Assembly: GCA_036346205.1 (NCBI GenBank)
Contig: JARFJB010001819.1
Coordinates: 1,489,501 to 1,553,500 of the forward strand
DNA from: Vesta saturnalis
Lineage: Eukaryota; Arthropoda; Insecta; Coleoptera; Lampyridae
Direction of reading: 5' to 3'
DNA length: 64,000 nt
Of the stretch, positions 1-9,387 are shown in pieces; position 1 is the first letter of the stretch; each line of letters begins with the position of its first letter. The notes beneath the pieces were generated by a model. That model did no database searches. It was not told where the DNA came from and worked only from the letters and a program-made list of their open reading frames with translations. Made by a program: the position numbers and the translations under genes.

Positions 1-415
1 CGGGTTGAGATCCAGCAGCTAATAGTTCCGATTTCAATTGTTGTAACGTAGGAATTTCCACCTCGTCGTCATGTGTGACATCAGCAATTACAGATTCTTG
101 TAGAGGTGTGGGAATGGTGTCAGGAACAATAGTACGTGGCTCCTTACGTATTCTAGAGGATTTCGGTGTATAATGTAAAAATACTTCATTTTCATGTGCA
201 ATGGACTCCTTTTTTCCGACTTCTGGTGTAAGGGGTTCAGCTTTGATGAGAGAACCATCATTTTTAGTAATTAATTGTTTTAATGGTTGTGTAATAGGTT
301 TAAAGTGTACCTCCATTGCACGTTCTGTAAGTGCAGTATCTTCTTTCAAACTAGCATATTTCTGTTGCACACTCTTGCGAGCACGCAAAATGTCTTGTAC
401 TAAGCGCTCCTCCAT
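1..415 (-). CDS. Conserved coiled-coil protein of Polinton/adintovirus-like element (partial)
   Basis: The - strand frame is open from an ATG at 415 to the left window edge, about 138 codons with no stop, so the C-terminus lies outside. The protein begins MEERLVQDILRARKSVQQKY and is strongly charged and helical for its first ~40 residues, then becomes low-complexity with acidic and proline-rich segments. A short protein with this kind of N-terminus commonly sits next to the packaging ATPase in insect Polinton/adintovirus-like elements; its function is not established. It starts 33 bases after the ATPase stop on the same strand, so the two probably share a transcript. The intact frame contrasts with the broken ATPase beside it. 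The reverse-strand frame at 201-431 is a shadow. Confidence 0.7.
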   Translation of the reverse strand, partial: MEERLVQDILRARKSVQQKYASLKEDTALTERAMEVHFKPITQPLKQLITKNDGSLIKAEPLTPEVGKKESIAHENEVFLHYTPKSSRIRKEPRTIVPDTIPTPLQESVIADVTHDDEVEIPTLQQLKSELLAAGSQP

Positions 416-448
416 TACGACTGTACGTTGACAGTCCTAGTAGATTAT

Positions 449-1138
449 TTATACTGCAATGGAACAGTCAAATCTCTTACGGTAACGACCGTTATTAACA
501 TCGCTTTCTTTATCAATCACAAGAAATCCGAATTTATCACGCCAGCAACAGCAACACAAGTCTTTAAATTTATCAAATGACATATCAACATTAACGTGAT
601 CGTCATACACATGCTTGAGATTAGTGTGATCTTGTTGAAAAAGAACAAGTAAATTCGCATTATCACGTATAAGCTGTTTTGGAATTGAAGAATACGTTTG
701 ACACAGATAGAAACAATCATTATTTCGATGTCTGCCAAAACAAAAAATGATCTCTAATTTCATTTTGTTTATGACATGCTACATCATCAAAAATCATTAT
801 TGAATTTTTACGGGACTCACTAGGAGGTATAACATCACTATTATCACTGTATTCGAAATACCTAATTTCTTTTATGGGTGCCAGTAACTCCCGCAGGTAC
901 TGGTATTTAGGTTGGTATAGAGATTTGCAATATATATAGACATTTTCAAAACGTAAGCCATTTGGATGTTCTAATAAGCTAATCATAACATTGGTTTTTC
1001 CACAGCCGGATGGTCCGACGATTATACCTTGTTTACATCCCCCTTTTAGTAAACCGCGGTGTTTAGAGTACTGCTCCTTGTTAGGAGTAATGTCATAATT
1101 TTTGATAGGTAATTCTGTATCTTGCGGATGTCGCCCAT
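449..1138 (-). pseudogene. Polinton/adintovirus-like DNA-packaging ATPase (FtsK/HerA-A32 type), frameshifted
   Basis: This gene should encode the ATPase that pumps DNA into the capsid. The Walker A motif GPSGCGKT reads at about 985-1015, and a Walker B-like IMIFDD lies ~70 residues later. The downstream part continues in a different frame (449-763) with the conserved CFYLCQTYSSIPKQLIRDNA stretch. There are two breaks. The ATG at 1138 is out of frame with the Walker A frame, which has no Met of its own upstream, and a second shift lies near 735-745, where the first frame ends in FWQTSK. It is transcribed away from the PLA2-like gene across a short shared intergenic region. It is probably non-functional; the family call is secure from motifs and neighbours. 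Confidence 0.85.
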
Positions 1139-1171
1139 TATGGTACTAAACCACGACTTGTATGACGCTTC

Positions 1172-1190
1172 TATATATATACACCACGTG
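1172..1190. promoter_or_regulatory. Shared TATA and E-box between divergent viral genes
   Basis: The ~70-base gap between the leftward ATPase start (1138) and the rightward PLA2-like frame contains a symmetric TATATATATA (1172-1181) and a palindromic CACGTG (1185-1190). Arthropod initiator-like TCAGT occurs at 1216-1220 and again at 1220-1224. Because both motifs are palindromic they could serve either direction. Spacing to the rightward initiator is 37-46 bases, longer than the usual ~30, so the assignment is tentative. Confidence 0.4.
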
Positions 1191-1207
1191 CAGAAAGTAG
1201 TTTAGTA

Positions 1208-2011
1208 GTGAAGTGTCAGTCAGTGTGGTATGAAGTATACATCCCAGCGTCAGAGGAAAAAAAAGGTTCAGGATTAATTAATACTTTAATAAATAAATTA
1301 CCCGTGGAGTTGCATATACCCGGATATCGATATTGTGGGCCAGGCACCCGTTTACAAAAACGATTAGCTCGTGGCGACAAAGGTATTAACGCATTGGACG
1401 AAGCGTGTAACATAGCAGATAAGACTTTACAGCAAAAAGCTTGGAATAGATTTCGTTCTACCGACGCTACCTTTGGAGAAAGGGCAGCTGCATTAACCAT
1501 AGCTGGTATAATGAAAGGAAAACGGACAATGGGAATGGGTGGCAAATCACGGAAAGGACAAAAGAAATTGGGAATGGGAAATAAATCACGACGAAGGAAG
1601 CATTCTCGCAGAGCAATTTCGTTTAACAAAGCAGTCCTTCTAGCCCGACGTCGTGTTGGTGGGAAACTTCGATCATCTTTAAAATCGACAATACAGCAAG
1701 CCTTGAGCGCTCTAAAACACAAAAAAATTATGTCACCCAAGAGCAGAATATTGCCAATACCAAAACGTGGGGGATTCATACCTCTTATTCCCCTCTTTGC
1801 AGCATTAGGAGCTTTAGGGTCTCTAGGTGGCGGTGCTGCGGCAGTCGCAAAAGCGGTAACTGACGCAAAAGCTGCGACAAAAACGTTAGACGAAACCAAA
1901 CGACACAACCAAGCAATGGAAGCAGCTGCATTAGGAAAAGGTTTATACATAAAGCCATATAAACAAGGGTTAGGTATATATTTACAACCGTATTCAAAAA
2001 ACTCCCACTGA
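1208..2011 (+). CDS. PLA2-like/pX-like virion protein, catalytic segment missing
   Basis: The 267-codon open frame has no in-frame ATG at its start: it opens with GTG at 1208, and an ATG at 1229 is one base out of frame. Residues ~25-100 resemble the parvovirus-type phospholipase A2 domain used for membrane penetration. The IPGY..CGPGT calcium-loop motif is at 38-47, followed by RLARGDKGINALDEA. The His-Asp segment expected right after that is absent, and the text jumps to ADKTLQ, so catalysis is unlikely. Residues 105-185 are very basic and probably bind DNA. Residues 187-218 are a hydrophobic Gly/Ala segment after RGG, like adenovirus core protein X and its Polinton counterparts. The C-terminus runs into the protease region in another frame. 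Probably a decayed structural gene. Confidence 0.7.
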   Translation: MKCQSVWYEVYIPASEEKKGSGLINTLINKLPVELHIPGYRYCGPGTRLQKRLARGDKGINALDEACNIADKTLQQKAWNRFRSTDATFGERAAALTIAGIMKGKRTMGMGGKSRKGQKKLGMGNKSRRRKHSRRAISFNKAVLLARRRVGGKLRSSLKSTIQQALSALKHKKIMSPKSRILPIPKRGGFIPLIPLFAALGALGSLGGGAAAVAKAVTDAKAATKTLDETKRHNQAMEAAALGKGLYIKPYKQGLGIYLQPYSKNSH

Positions 2012-2391
2012 AGCTACCACGTCACGCCTTAAGTAATGTTGAGCTATCAAAATTTGTGGAGCAATTACAGATTCCCTATTTTAGAGGGATATATATGCGA
2101 GATAACTTACCTACACGAATCCATGCGAATGAATGTGGTATTGTGAATCTGGATGATCAAACTAACAAGGGTACACACTGGACAGCTTACATTAAGCGTA
2201 ACAGGCATATTACATATTTTGATAGCATAGGACATATTAAACCACCCTTTGAATTACTCCACTATTTTAAAAGTGATGGTAACAGAAACACAATTGAGTA
2301 TAACTTTACCAAGGTTCAAGATTTTGATACATACAACTGCGGTCATTTAGTCTTACACTTTTATATGACTACTCGTACTGATTTTCAGTAG
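1963..2391 (+). CDS. Adenain-like (Ulp1/C5) cysteine protease
   Basis: The maturation protease of Polinton/adintovirus virions, which cleaves capsid and core proteins. The motifs of the family are all visible: His in GTHWTAY, the acidic residue in YFDSIGH, a Gln in the VQDFDTYN stretch, and the nucleophile Cys in YNCGH near the end. The frame is open from 1963, but its first ATG is internal (in IYMRDNLP, ~2093), after conserved sequence has begun. The upstream part overlaps the end of the PLA2/pX frame by ~49 bases, so the N-terminus was probably read as a continuation of that protein, either by a frameshift event or by a fusion since broken by an indel. Catalytic residues look intact. Confidence 0.8.
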   Translation, partial: TRVRYIFTTVFKKLPLKLPRHALSNVELSKFVEQLQIPYFRGIYMRDNLPTRIHANECGIVNLDDQTNKGTHWTAYIKRNRHITYFDSIGHIKPPFELLHYFKSDGNRNTIEYNFTKVQDFDTYNCGHLVLHFYMTTRTDFQ

Positions 2392-2407
2392 TCGTTACGT
2401 GATCGTA

Positions 2408-3052
2408 ATGTCGTACACATTTACATTTACCGGCAAAAGTGTATCTTGCAAGCAACCTTTAATCCACCGATTTTTCTTGAGAATGAGTCGGAATACGTAA
2501 TGGGATTGACTAGTTTTGAATCTTTCAATACTATACAGAATGTTACTTCAAAGAATAACCAACTCGTATTTGGAAACGATAAAATTACATTACCACCAGG
2601 ATCATACTAAATCGCGGATGTGAATAAATATATTACAAGCGAATAATAATACTATGAAAGCAAGTATGAAAGCAACCCATGACATTAACTTCAATGTGGA
2701 AAATTCGATAGGACCTATGCTGGGATTTAATAAAACTGTTTACCAGGCTCAGAAAGTGCATACCTCTGATACTCCTATTAACATTATCAAAATTAACTCA
2801 TTAATTATCGAGTGCAATATAACAAGTGGTAGTTTTAAGAATGGTGAAACATCACACATAATTCATCAGTTCTTTCCCAGTGTACCAGCGGGGTATAAAA
2901 TAATAGAGTCCTCTCAACATGTCATCTATCTACCTATCAATACATCTACCATTTCGACAATAACACTTAAAATAGTAGACCAAGACGGAGATCTCATCAA
3001 TTTTAACGGGAATGTCATAACGATAGGACTACATTTAAAGAAAATATGGTGA
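2408..3052 (+). pseudogene. Minor capsid (penton-like jelly-roll) protein, broken
   Basis: It starts at ATG 2408 with MSYTFTFTGKSV, the typical start of the ~250-aa single jelly-roll protein that precedes the major capsid gene in insect Polinton-like elements. It breaks several times. The first frame stops after ~30 codons. The next frame carries the YVMGLTSFESFNTIQNV segment and stops at TAA 2608-2610. A short degraded stretch follows, and the third frame (2654-3052) carries the C-terminal half with SVPAGYK and VDQDGD. Penton assignment is from family knowledge; the breaks are direct observation. Immediately downstream are the 53-aa gene and the major capsid gene. Confidence 0.75.
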
Positions 3053-3207
3053 CGCGCTATAACACATGTGCATGTACCCAGTGCAAATCAAACTATAAAA
3101 GATCAAAGTGTGGAAAGGTGAGAGTCAGTAAGCGTTCAGCGCCCAAAGCATTGACACCGCAGAACAAAGCATTATTGGAAAGTCTCGGCTTTACAGTACT
3201 ACAATGA
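3046..3207 (+). CDS. Small Cys-rich basic protein (53 aa) overlapping the capsid gene start
   Basis: ATG 3046 to TGA 3205-3207 gives 53 residues. The N-terminus carries three closely spaced cysteines (CACTQC) followed by KRSKC, a possible small metal-binding site. The middle is Lys/Arg-rich and the end is LTPQNKALLESLGFTVLQ, like the short basic protein found at this place in related insect elements. The gene overlaps the minor capsid stop at one end. Its own TGA overlaps the major capsid ATG in an ATGA arrangement, the arrangement of compact viral genes using stop-restart or leaky scanning. Function is unknown; a DNA-binding core protein is one possibility. Confidence 0.55.
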   Translation: MVTRYNTCACTQCKSNYKRSKCGKVRVSKRSAPKALTPQNKALLESLGFTVLQ

Positions 3208-4403
3208 GTATATTAAACGTTAATGAAAAAGTTGTCGTTGATAATGCTATCATTAATTCCGAACTGCACACCCATCAGCCATACACTACCAGATTTGGAA
3301 ACAATGATGAAATCAGGATACCCATTCAGGAAGACATGTGCACTCTCCCATCCGAAAGCTATGTCTACGTAGAGGGACGATTATTACGTCAGGATGGTAC
3401 TGTCTCTAACACCGCAAGGTTCGTTAATAACGGTATCGCATTTTTATTTAGTGAAATTAGATATGAAATGAATGGAATAGTGGTAGATTCCGTAACGAAA
3501 GTAGGATTAACGTCGACAATGAAAGGATTGGTATCATTGACGTCCAATGATCTCGCCCGTCATGAAAATGCAGGTTGGTTTCCTACTGCAAACAGTACAC
3601 TAACAAATGCTCAAGGATACTTTAACGTTTGTATACCGTTGAGAATGCTACTTGGCTTTGCCGAAGATTACAATAAAGTGATTTTGAACATTAGACAAGA
3701 ACTGGTATTAATTCGTAGTAACATTGATACCGATGCAGTAATTTCAACTGTAGAAGAAGCATTAAAAGTTAACATAGATAAGATATATTGGAAAGTTCCA
3801 CACATCATTCCAGCATTAGCAGAGGAGTTGGCGTTAACGAAATACATTGATAAAAATGTAAATACGCCAGTAGCATTTAGAAGTTGGGAAACCCACATAT
3901 ATCCCGCCGTTCCAGCAACAGATAAGCATACATGGGCAATCAAAACATCTACTAGTATAGAAACACCTAGATACATTATTATAGGATTTCAAACTGGGCG
4001 AGAGAATAATGTTATGCAGGATACGAGCAGATTCGATAAATGTGCACTAAATAATATTCGCGTGTTCCTGAACACGGATCGTTATCCGTATGACAATCTC
4101 AACGTTAATTATGACAACAATTGCTTTGCTACGTTGTATGAAATGTTTACTAAATTCCAAATGTCGTATTACCAAAGAGAGGGGCAACCATTACTCACCC
4201 CCACGCAATTTACCACAGCTGCACCGTTGATTGTCGTAGATTGCTCAAATCAAAAAGAAGCATTACACTCTAAAGCAGTAGTTCTTCGTGTGGAGTTTGA
4301 AACAGCGGCAAACATAGCTGCCAATACGACAGCATACTGTGTTATACTCCACGATCGTTTAGTTACATACAACGCGTTAACCAAAGCAGTACGACAGTTG
4401 TAA
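3204..4403 (+). CDS. Major capsid protein, double-jelly-roll fold (intact frame)
   Basis: An uninterrupted 399-codon frame from ATG 3204. It belongs to the DJR-like capsid family abundant in insect Polinton/adintovirus-like elements; recognisable segments are the N-terminal MSILNV, NNDEIRIPIQ, FVNNGIAFLF.EIRYE, NVCIPL.MLLGFAEDY, TWAIKTST and NLNVNYDNN. Length matches the family. It assembles the icosahedral shell with the minor capsid and is packaged through the ATPase upstream. It is one of few genes in this element with no visible frame disruption, while minor capsid, ATPase and polymerase are all broken. It starts inside the ATGA overlap with the 53-aa gene and ends 4 bases before the next ATG. 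Confidence 0.82.
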   Translation: MSILNVNEKVVVDNAIINSELHTHQPYTTRFGNNDEIRIPIQEDMCTLPSESYVYVEGRLLRQDGTVSNTARFVNNGIAFLFSEIRYEMNGIVVDSVTKVGLTSTMKGLVSLTSNDLARHENAGWFPTANSTLTNAQGYFNVCIPLRMLLGFAEDYNKVILNIRQELVLIRSNIDTDAVISTVEEALKVNIDKIYWKVPHIIPALAEELALTKYIDKNVNTPVAFRSWETHIYPAVPATDKHTWAIKTSTSIETPRYIIIGFQTGRENNVMQDTSRFDKCALNNIRVFLNTDRYPYDNLNVNYDNNCFATLYEMFTKFQMSYYQREGQPLLTPTQFTTAAPLIVVDCSNQKEALHSKAVVLRVEFETAANIAANTTAYCVILHDRLVTYNALTKAVRQL

Positions 4404-4407
4404 TACA

Positions 4408-4825
4408 ATGTCCGTCATAGTCGATGTACAAGGGTTTAAAATTTCAAAAGCTTTTATACCAAAAGAACTCGCCATTTATAATGGGAAACAAATTGCCCAT
4501 TTTATTTTTAAATCACCGTATCCCTGGCATACATTGGATGCAGAGAGTCGTCGTCAAGCTACTTGGTTAATACATAACCAGCACTGTATTAAATGGGAAG
4601 AAGGGTATACACCACCACACCACTTTCGAAGAATACTCGAGAGATTGATTCAGCCAACAGATTCTGTCTATGTCAAGGGCAGAGAGAAAGCAGATTACAT
4701 CAGAAAATTTGTGACCCAGCCTGTTATTGAACTTGAGGAAAGTCCACCTCTTCCTGCTATGCAACCCGTTTGTTACTTTCACTGTGAATCATTATGTCAC
4801 TGTGCTTTGAGTACTGTATATCATT

Positions 4826-4878
<53 letters not shown>

Positions 4879-4905
4879 GCAATAAGTCTTGTACACATTT
4901 TTTAA
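4408..4905 (+). CDS. Conserved Polinton-associated protein of unknown function, C-terminus read through (TA)n
   Basis: The frame begins MSVIVDVQGFKI 4 bases after the capsid stop and continues through KELAIYNGKQIAHFIF, HCIKWEEG, YVKGREKADYIRKF and ESLCHCALSTVYHLYN. This protein recurs downstream of the capsid gene in insect elements of this kind. The spacing of acidic residues vaguely recalls RNase H-like nuclease folds, but I cannot see a convincing active site. After residue ~140 the frame runs into a TA microsatellite and encodes a Tyr-Ile repeat, so the true C-terminus has probably been displaced. The conserved part is intact. Confidence 0.65.
4832..4876. repeat. (TA)n microsatellite
   Basis: A perfect TA run of about 45 bases inside the 3' end of the preceding gene. 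Such tracts expand readily and may explain the odd Tyr-Ile tail of that protein. Confidence 0.95.
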
Positions 4906-5132
4906 TAAAAAAATAGTAAATAGTCATTCTCGTTTTTTTTTATTTTTTTTTTATTTATACCACACAGTATTTGTATAGCATATATTCTCTTACTAATGAA
5001 TTAGTACATAATATTAATATATGTTAAACAACTAAAGGAATAATACAACTTATTATTAATATAAGTTTCATTATGGAGAGAATATAGGAAAGAAACTAGC
5101 AAGTGTCAGTACCCAAACTATTCTTCTTCCGG
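4906..5132. other. AT-rich gap between convergent viral genes
   Basis: Poly-T and TA-rich sequence between the rightward capsid cluster and the leftward polymerase. AATAAA occurs at ~4904, suitable as a polyadenylation signal for the capsid-side transcript. No coding signal is visible. Confidence 0.5.
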
Positions 5133-8100
5133 TTAATATAAATTTATTTGCTTAGCAACCTGCAATAGTTCGCTCAACGGATCAGCATTCTCCAATTCCG
5201 GTATTCGCCAATGCCCCCACGCCAATGTAGAACACGTATCACGTAGTCGATATCGTTTGTCATCCTGGGACCTAAAGGCAATTTTGTTTAACATTTCGGT
5301 ATATATATCATGTAAGGTTGATCGAAACACAAGCATTTTACACATTACTGTTTTATCAGACCCCTCCGCAACCGCTTTGTAGTCTACTTCCGTCAATACT
5401 TTCTGAATAACAACTTTCTTAACACCTTTCGCTTTCTTAACAACTTCATTATCAGCAAACTTCAGACAGTATGACTTCGATCCAGCACCATAAAAATAAT
5501 GAATCGCTTTCCCTGCGTACTCATCTTTCATTCGTCCAACGACGGAAGCAGTCGTAGGAATACCATGCAACTCATTATGATAGTTGGAAGTATCATATTC
5601 TTCTAAATTATTTCGCATGTGTGCATACATATCATCAGTTACTATCTCAACAATCAAGGAATCCGTGTCAGTATAGAGCAACGTGACATTCTTGCCATAA
5701 TGAGCTCGTAAGATATCATAAAAAAACCGATACATTATAATTTTGGAAAGATCTAAAATACTGAATCCGACATAGACGGGTTTGTCGTACGTAACTACCT
5801 GTTTCGACAATTCCGCCGCAAACAATTTATCAGTGAATTGAATAAAATTTTTAAATTGCGGTTTTGCAACGTACCGTGCTAGACCTACCCGACGACCGTT
5901 ATTTTCCCAATGTGTTAACAGTTTAATAACTCTTCGTTTATCGACATTTTCCATTGTTTTACCAAACACGCCATTATTCATAATTTTATAGAGATCCTTT
6001 TCGAACTTGTTCTGTGCTGTGCTGCGGAGAGCGGTATTAAGGTCTACGTATGGTATTAGCCACGGACTCTGACGAAAGCGTAAAACCCTATGAATACGAG
6101 TAACAATTAAGCCATACTCTATACATTGTTTTAAATAGCGATAATGTATAACGTAGTTGGTCTTATCACACAGGTTAGGGATTAACTTCTCCTCCTGGGA
6201 ATGTGGTGCGCAGATCATTTCAGGACAAAACGGATAATCGTTGTGTTCGTCATGCAGATGGTGGAGATAATGTATATCAACCTCCAGTACAAATCCAACA
6301 TCGGCGTCATCATCAATCTTTACTACGTCAAAGTGTTCTATTTCCTCTTGAGGTAACCACATAAACCCATCGTGGGGCAGGTATTGCTTCATACTCCAGC
6401 CGTATAAATTCGTGGCATCTAAATATTGTAAAACACTTTCGGTTGTTTAGGATCATAGTTTGGAACAAACTCGTTATTAGCGATGCTTCTCCGCTTGATA
6501 CAAGTACTTACTCCACCCCGAATACCTTGTTTAAAAAGTGATACATATCCATATCCGTCAGTAATTCTAGCTCTACTTTCGTACATTTCAACATGGCATC
6601 CCACGCCAATCCAGGCAAAGTGACATACTGTGCAGGTTCTAACCCATACACACCCATACATAATCTCCTAAAGTTTTCAAACACGTCAGCCAATAACAAC
6701 ACATCTGATTTTAAATAAATATCAGCATAATCACCTAGTGTATTACACTTAAAGTGATCCCATACCAGTAGAACGCGACAGTATTCGTCATCGGAAATAT
6801 TTGCATCGCGCATTTTATCATAGAATTTGTCATATGATGGCACCGTGACGTCGTTCAATTTACTAAAGCTGTCTACGTACGCATAAGGGAAACTACCTTT
6901 CTTTCTCACTAAGTTGAAGTCGCTATCATTACTAAAATATTTCCGTACCTCCATACATTGATCATCTGAGTATCTAAGGATGCAGCCATGAATCTACAAC
7001 TATCGACGAAACGTAAATTAATGTATTTCTTTTCCCTGATACCATGACTGTTTACATATTCATCAACAAAAATATGCTTACCAAACGTTATATATTTTTC
7101 ACTGTTAACCGGAAGTACGGTAATTTCTTCCGTTTCACTCGCTAACTGTTTAATGAACAGGTGAACATCATAACCACTGAGATTATATAGAAAAACGGGG
7201 AGAAATGTAGGTACCTGATAGTTTAAGTTACACGTTGAATGTGCTGCACCACGATACTCACCAGTAACATGACAGTAATCTCGTACTTTCGGATTTGTCG
7301 GATCGCCCGTAAAGTACTTGCCGCATATGTAACAACATACACTGCGTTCATACGTAACCTGCTGTTCATCCGTTAATGGTGTCATTGGAACAATAGCTTT
7401 GAAATGTTCATTATATATCCGTTTTACATCACTTTCCAGTCGTCTTATAAATATCTCCCCTGCATTACTCCCCATATACAGCTCTAACTTAGACCACGCA
7501 TCGTTTACACTACACTTAATGTAATAACTAAACGAGTATGGTTCGTGTTTACACGTTTTTATCGTGAACGGTTTTTCGGGATCTGGTTCAGCCGTATCTA
7601 CCGGTACTAAGAGCGCTTCAAAATCTGCATATATTACGAATGGTAGAACCATTTGTTTCTGATAGTTCCGAAATGCGAGTATATTTTCCGCGTAGAATTC
7701 CCCGGTTATGTCTTTTTTTTGTTTCACGCCCGGTAATTTTGTATATACGAAGTTACAGTCGTGTGACACGTGTCGGGTTAATTGCTCCTCGGATCTAAAG
7801 TAATACAAGCATGCATCACAAAAATACATTGCTCCGTTCAGCCGAGTTATTTGGTTGCTAAGTAAACGAGAAAAATTTTTTATCCATACATAATGCTGAT
7901 TATCTGTTTGGTTACTGACTAATAATAATAAATTGACATGAACTGCCTGTTTGGCTTTGGTATAATACAGAGGCCCCACTACCTCTGTGACACGCTGACC
8001 ATCACGATATGTATCGTCTAACCCATAAACATTGATGGAAATGTTGTTATTGCTCTCAAACGTTGAAATATTCGTCAGCTTAACGGAACTGTACACCATT

Positions 8101-8336
8101 CCAGTTGAATAACGTCTGGAAATCAGGATAAGAAGATGTGCGTTGTGGTACTCCCGTTGGTGTCACTAGTGCCGATACAACAGCCCATGCAAAGCAGCAA
8201 TTATCATTATTTTTTACATTGACTATAGCGTGTTTATGTGCGATTTCGGCGGGGACAGCCATATAGGATGAACCAGTGGTGGGAGAAAATTTAAGCAGGT
8301 TTACCTCTATATACACGAATTGCACCAGGGACCACC

Positions 8337-8381
8337 CTAAAACAGTTGTTACTAATCGATTACACCATTAGTCACACTTAC
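8337..8381 (-). other. Candidate 45-bp intron in polymerase gene
   Basis: On the - strand the donor is G|GTAAGTGT at 8381 and the acceptor TGTTTTAG ends at 8337. Unspliced reading hits TAA within six codons; spliced reading continues in frame from HKDSG into WSLVQF and on to the conserved polymerase N-terminus. The size matches introns in the cellular genes here (45-55 bp). Confidence 0.6.
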
Positions 8382-9162
8382 CAGAATCTTTATGCTGAAA
8401 TTCGGATTGCTTTGCATCCAATATTTTACTTATTCTTTGGAAATACTCTTCTAACACCATCCCTACACTGAGAATATCATACTTAGTCTGAAAGGATTTC
8501 AGTTCTGTGCTTTCCTACTGTTCAAAAGTATAAACCAAACAGCTCAACATTACATTTTAATGAGTATTGTTTCTGCAACTGATTTTGTACTACCTTCAAT
8601 ACGTTCCCTTTAACCTCTGCCATAAAGGTGGACACATCATTATGAGTATTGCATGGTGACAGGCGGTACGACACAATGCGTTGTTTAAACGCATTTCGAA
8701 TCACTTCAACCCCAGTAGCGACAAGCAAACATACATTTGCTTTGTGCCTATTGCTTCTGAGGTGTCCTTGGAATGCATACCTAGGTACATCCATTGAACA
8801 ATCTGTGCAGTGCACACTTTCACCACTTTTTTTCGGTTGTACCGGTTCATCGCGTTGGTCAGACTTCCGCTTCCTTGAGTTGCTCAACCCTGATGGTCCG
8901 GGTTTCGCATTATCCTTCGCATAGTTTACCCCAGATGGTCCTGGTTGCACAAAGGAATCAGTAACATGTCCATGTACTGCTTTGTTATCGTCCGAAGCGA
9001 TCCCTTGCACCACATTGCTCCCTGTGGTTTGGTTTTGTAACGAAACCTCCTGCATGCCAGATGGTGCAGTAGATACTGACATCCAGCATGCTGTTTTTTG
9101 ATGTCTCAGTAAAGAATCCTTTCGAGAAAATTTCTTGAGACATTCACATTGGAACATTTTTG

Positions 9163-9281
9163 CTGCAACAAAGAAAGAATAATAACTATATGCTGAAGTG
9201 TAGGTTGATGTGAATAAGGGTACTATACGTGTTGGATAGGAAGGGTAGCCGGGAGAGATGCAATACGAAACTAACACTTAC
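9163..9281 (-). other. Candidate 119-bp first intron in polymerase gene
   Basis: A 16-base first exon (ATG at 9297, encoding MSSKN plus one base) ends at a GTAAGT donor. A strong TTTCTTTGTTGCAG acceptor lies just before the MFQCEC zinc-finger segment, and the frames join. The alternative is a start at the internal ATG ~9156. Confidence 0.55.
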
Positions 9282-9350
9282 TATTCTTTGAAGACATGAT
9301 GTAACACCGCTTTATAAGACTTGAAACTTTACTTGGTGGCGCATAAAGAC

Positions 9351-9387
9351 GGACTGACACTGTAGTGGAACCGCTCCGTCTTAAATA
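9351..9387 (-). promoter_or_regulatory. Core promoter of the polymerase gene
   Basis: On the - strand, TATTTAAG (9380-9387) stands 32 bases before the A of an arthropod initiator TCAGTCC (9351-9357), the expected TATA-to-initiator spacing. The first ATG follows ~60 bases later at 9297. A second TATA-like TTATAAAG lies nearer the ATG, at ~9311-9318. Confidence 0.5.

Larger units (their letters stand above)
5133..9297 (-). pseudogene. Protein-primed family B DNA polymerase with N-terminal zinc finger (Polinton/adintovirus), frameshifted and spliced
   Basis: The replicative polymerase of the element. From the N-terminus: a C2H2-like finger begins at MFQCEC (~9154), then a low-complexity GPSG region and a second Cys/His cluster (CTDCS...HLRSNRH). 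Exo I is in IYADFE (~7630), followed by a Cys/His cluster (CYICGKYF, CHVTGEY). Then come an exo II-like NLSGYD, exo III YLKSD, motif A DATNLYG (~6400), motif B NNGVFGK and motif C YTDTDS (~5670), ending in STLAWGHWRIPE. Candidate introns are 9163-9281 and 8337-8381. Frames change near 8520, 8095, 6950, 6515 and 6430, so no full-length product is possible. A segment of roughly 15-20 residues seems lost near 6950. Motifs A-C lie in the long 3' part, still open for 419 codons. Confidence 0.88.

Noticed and set aside
1216..1950. 244-codon frame on the - strand opposite the PLA2/pX gene
   Set aside because: It is the reverse-strand shadow of a strongly coding + strand frame; its composition mirrors the basic region and it has no family resemblance.
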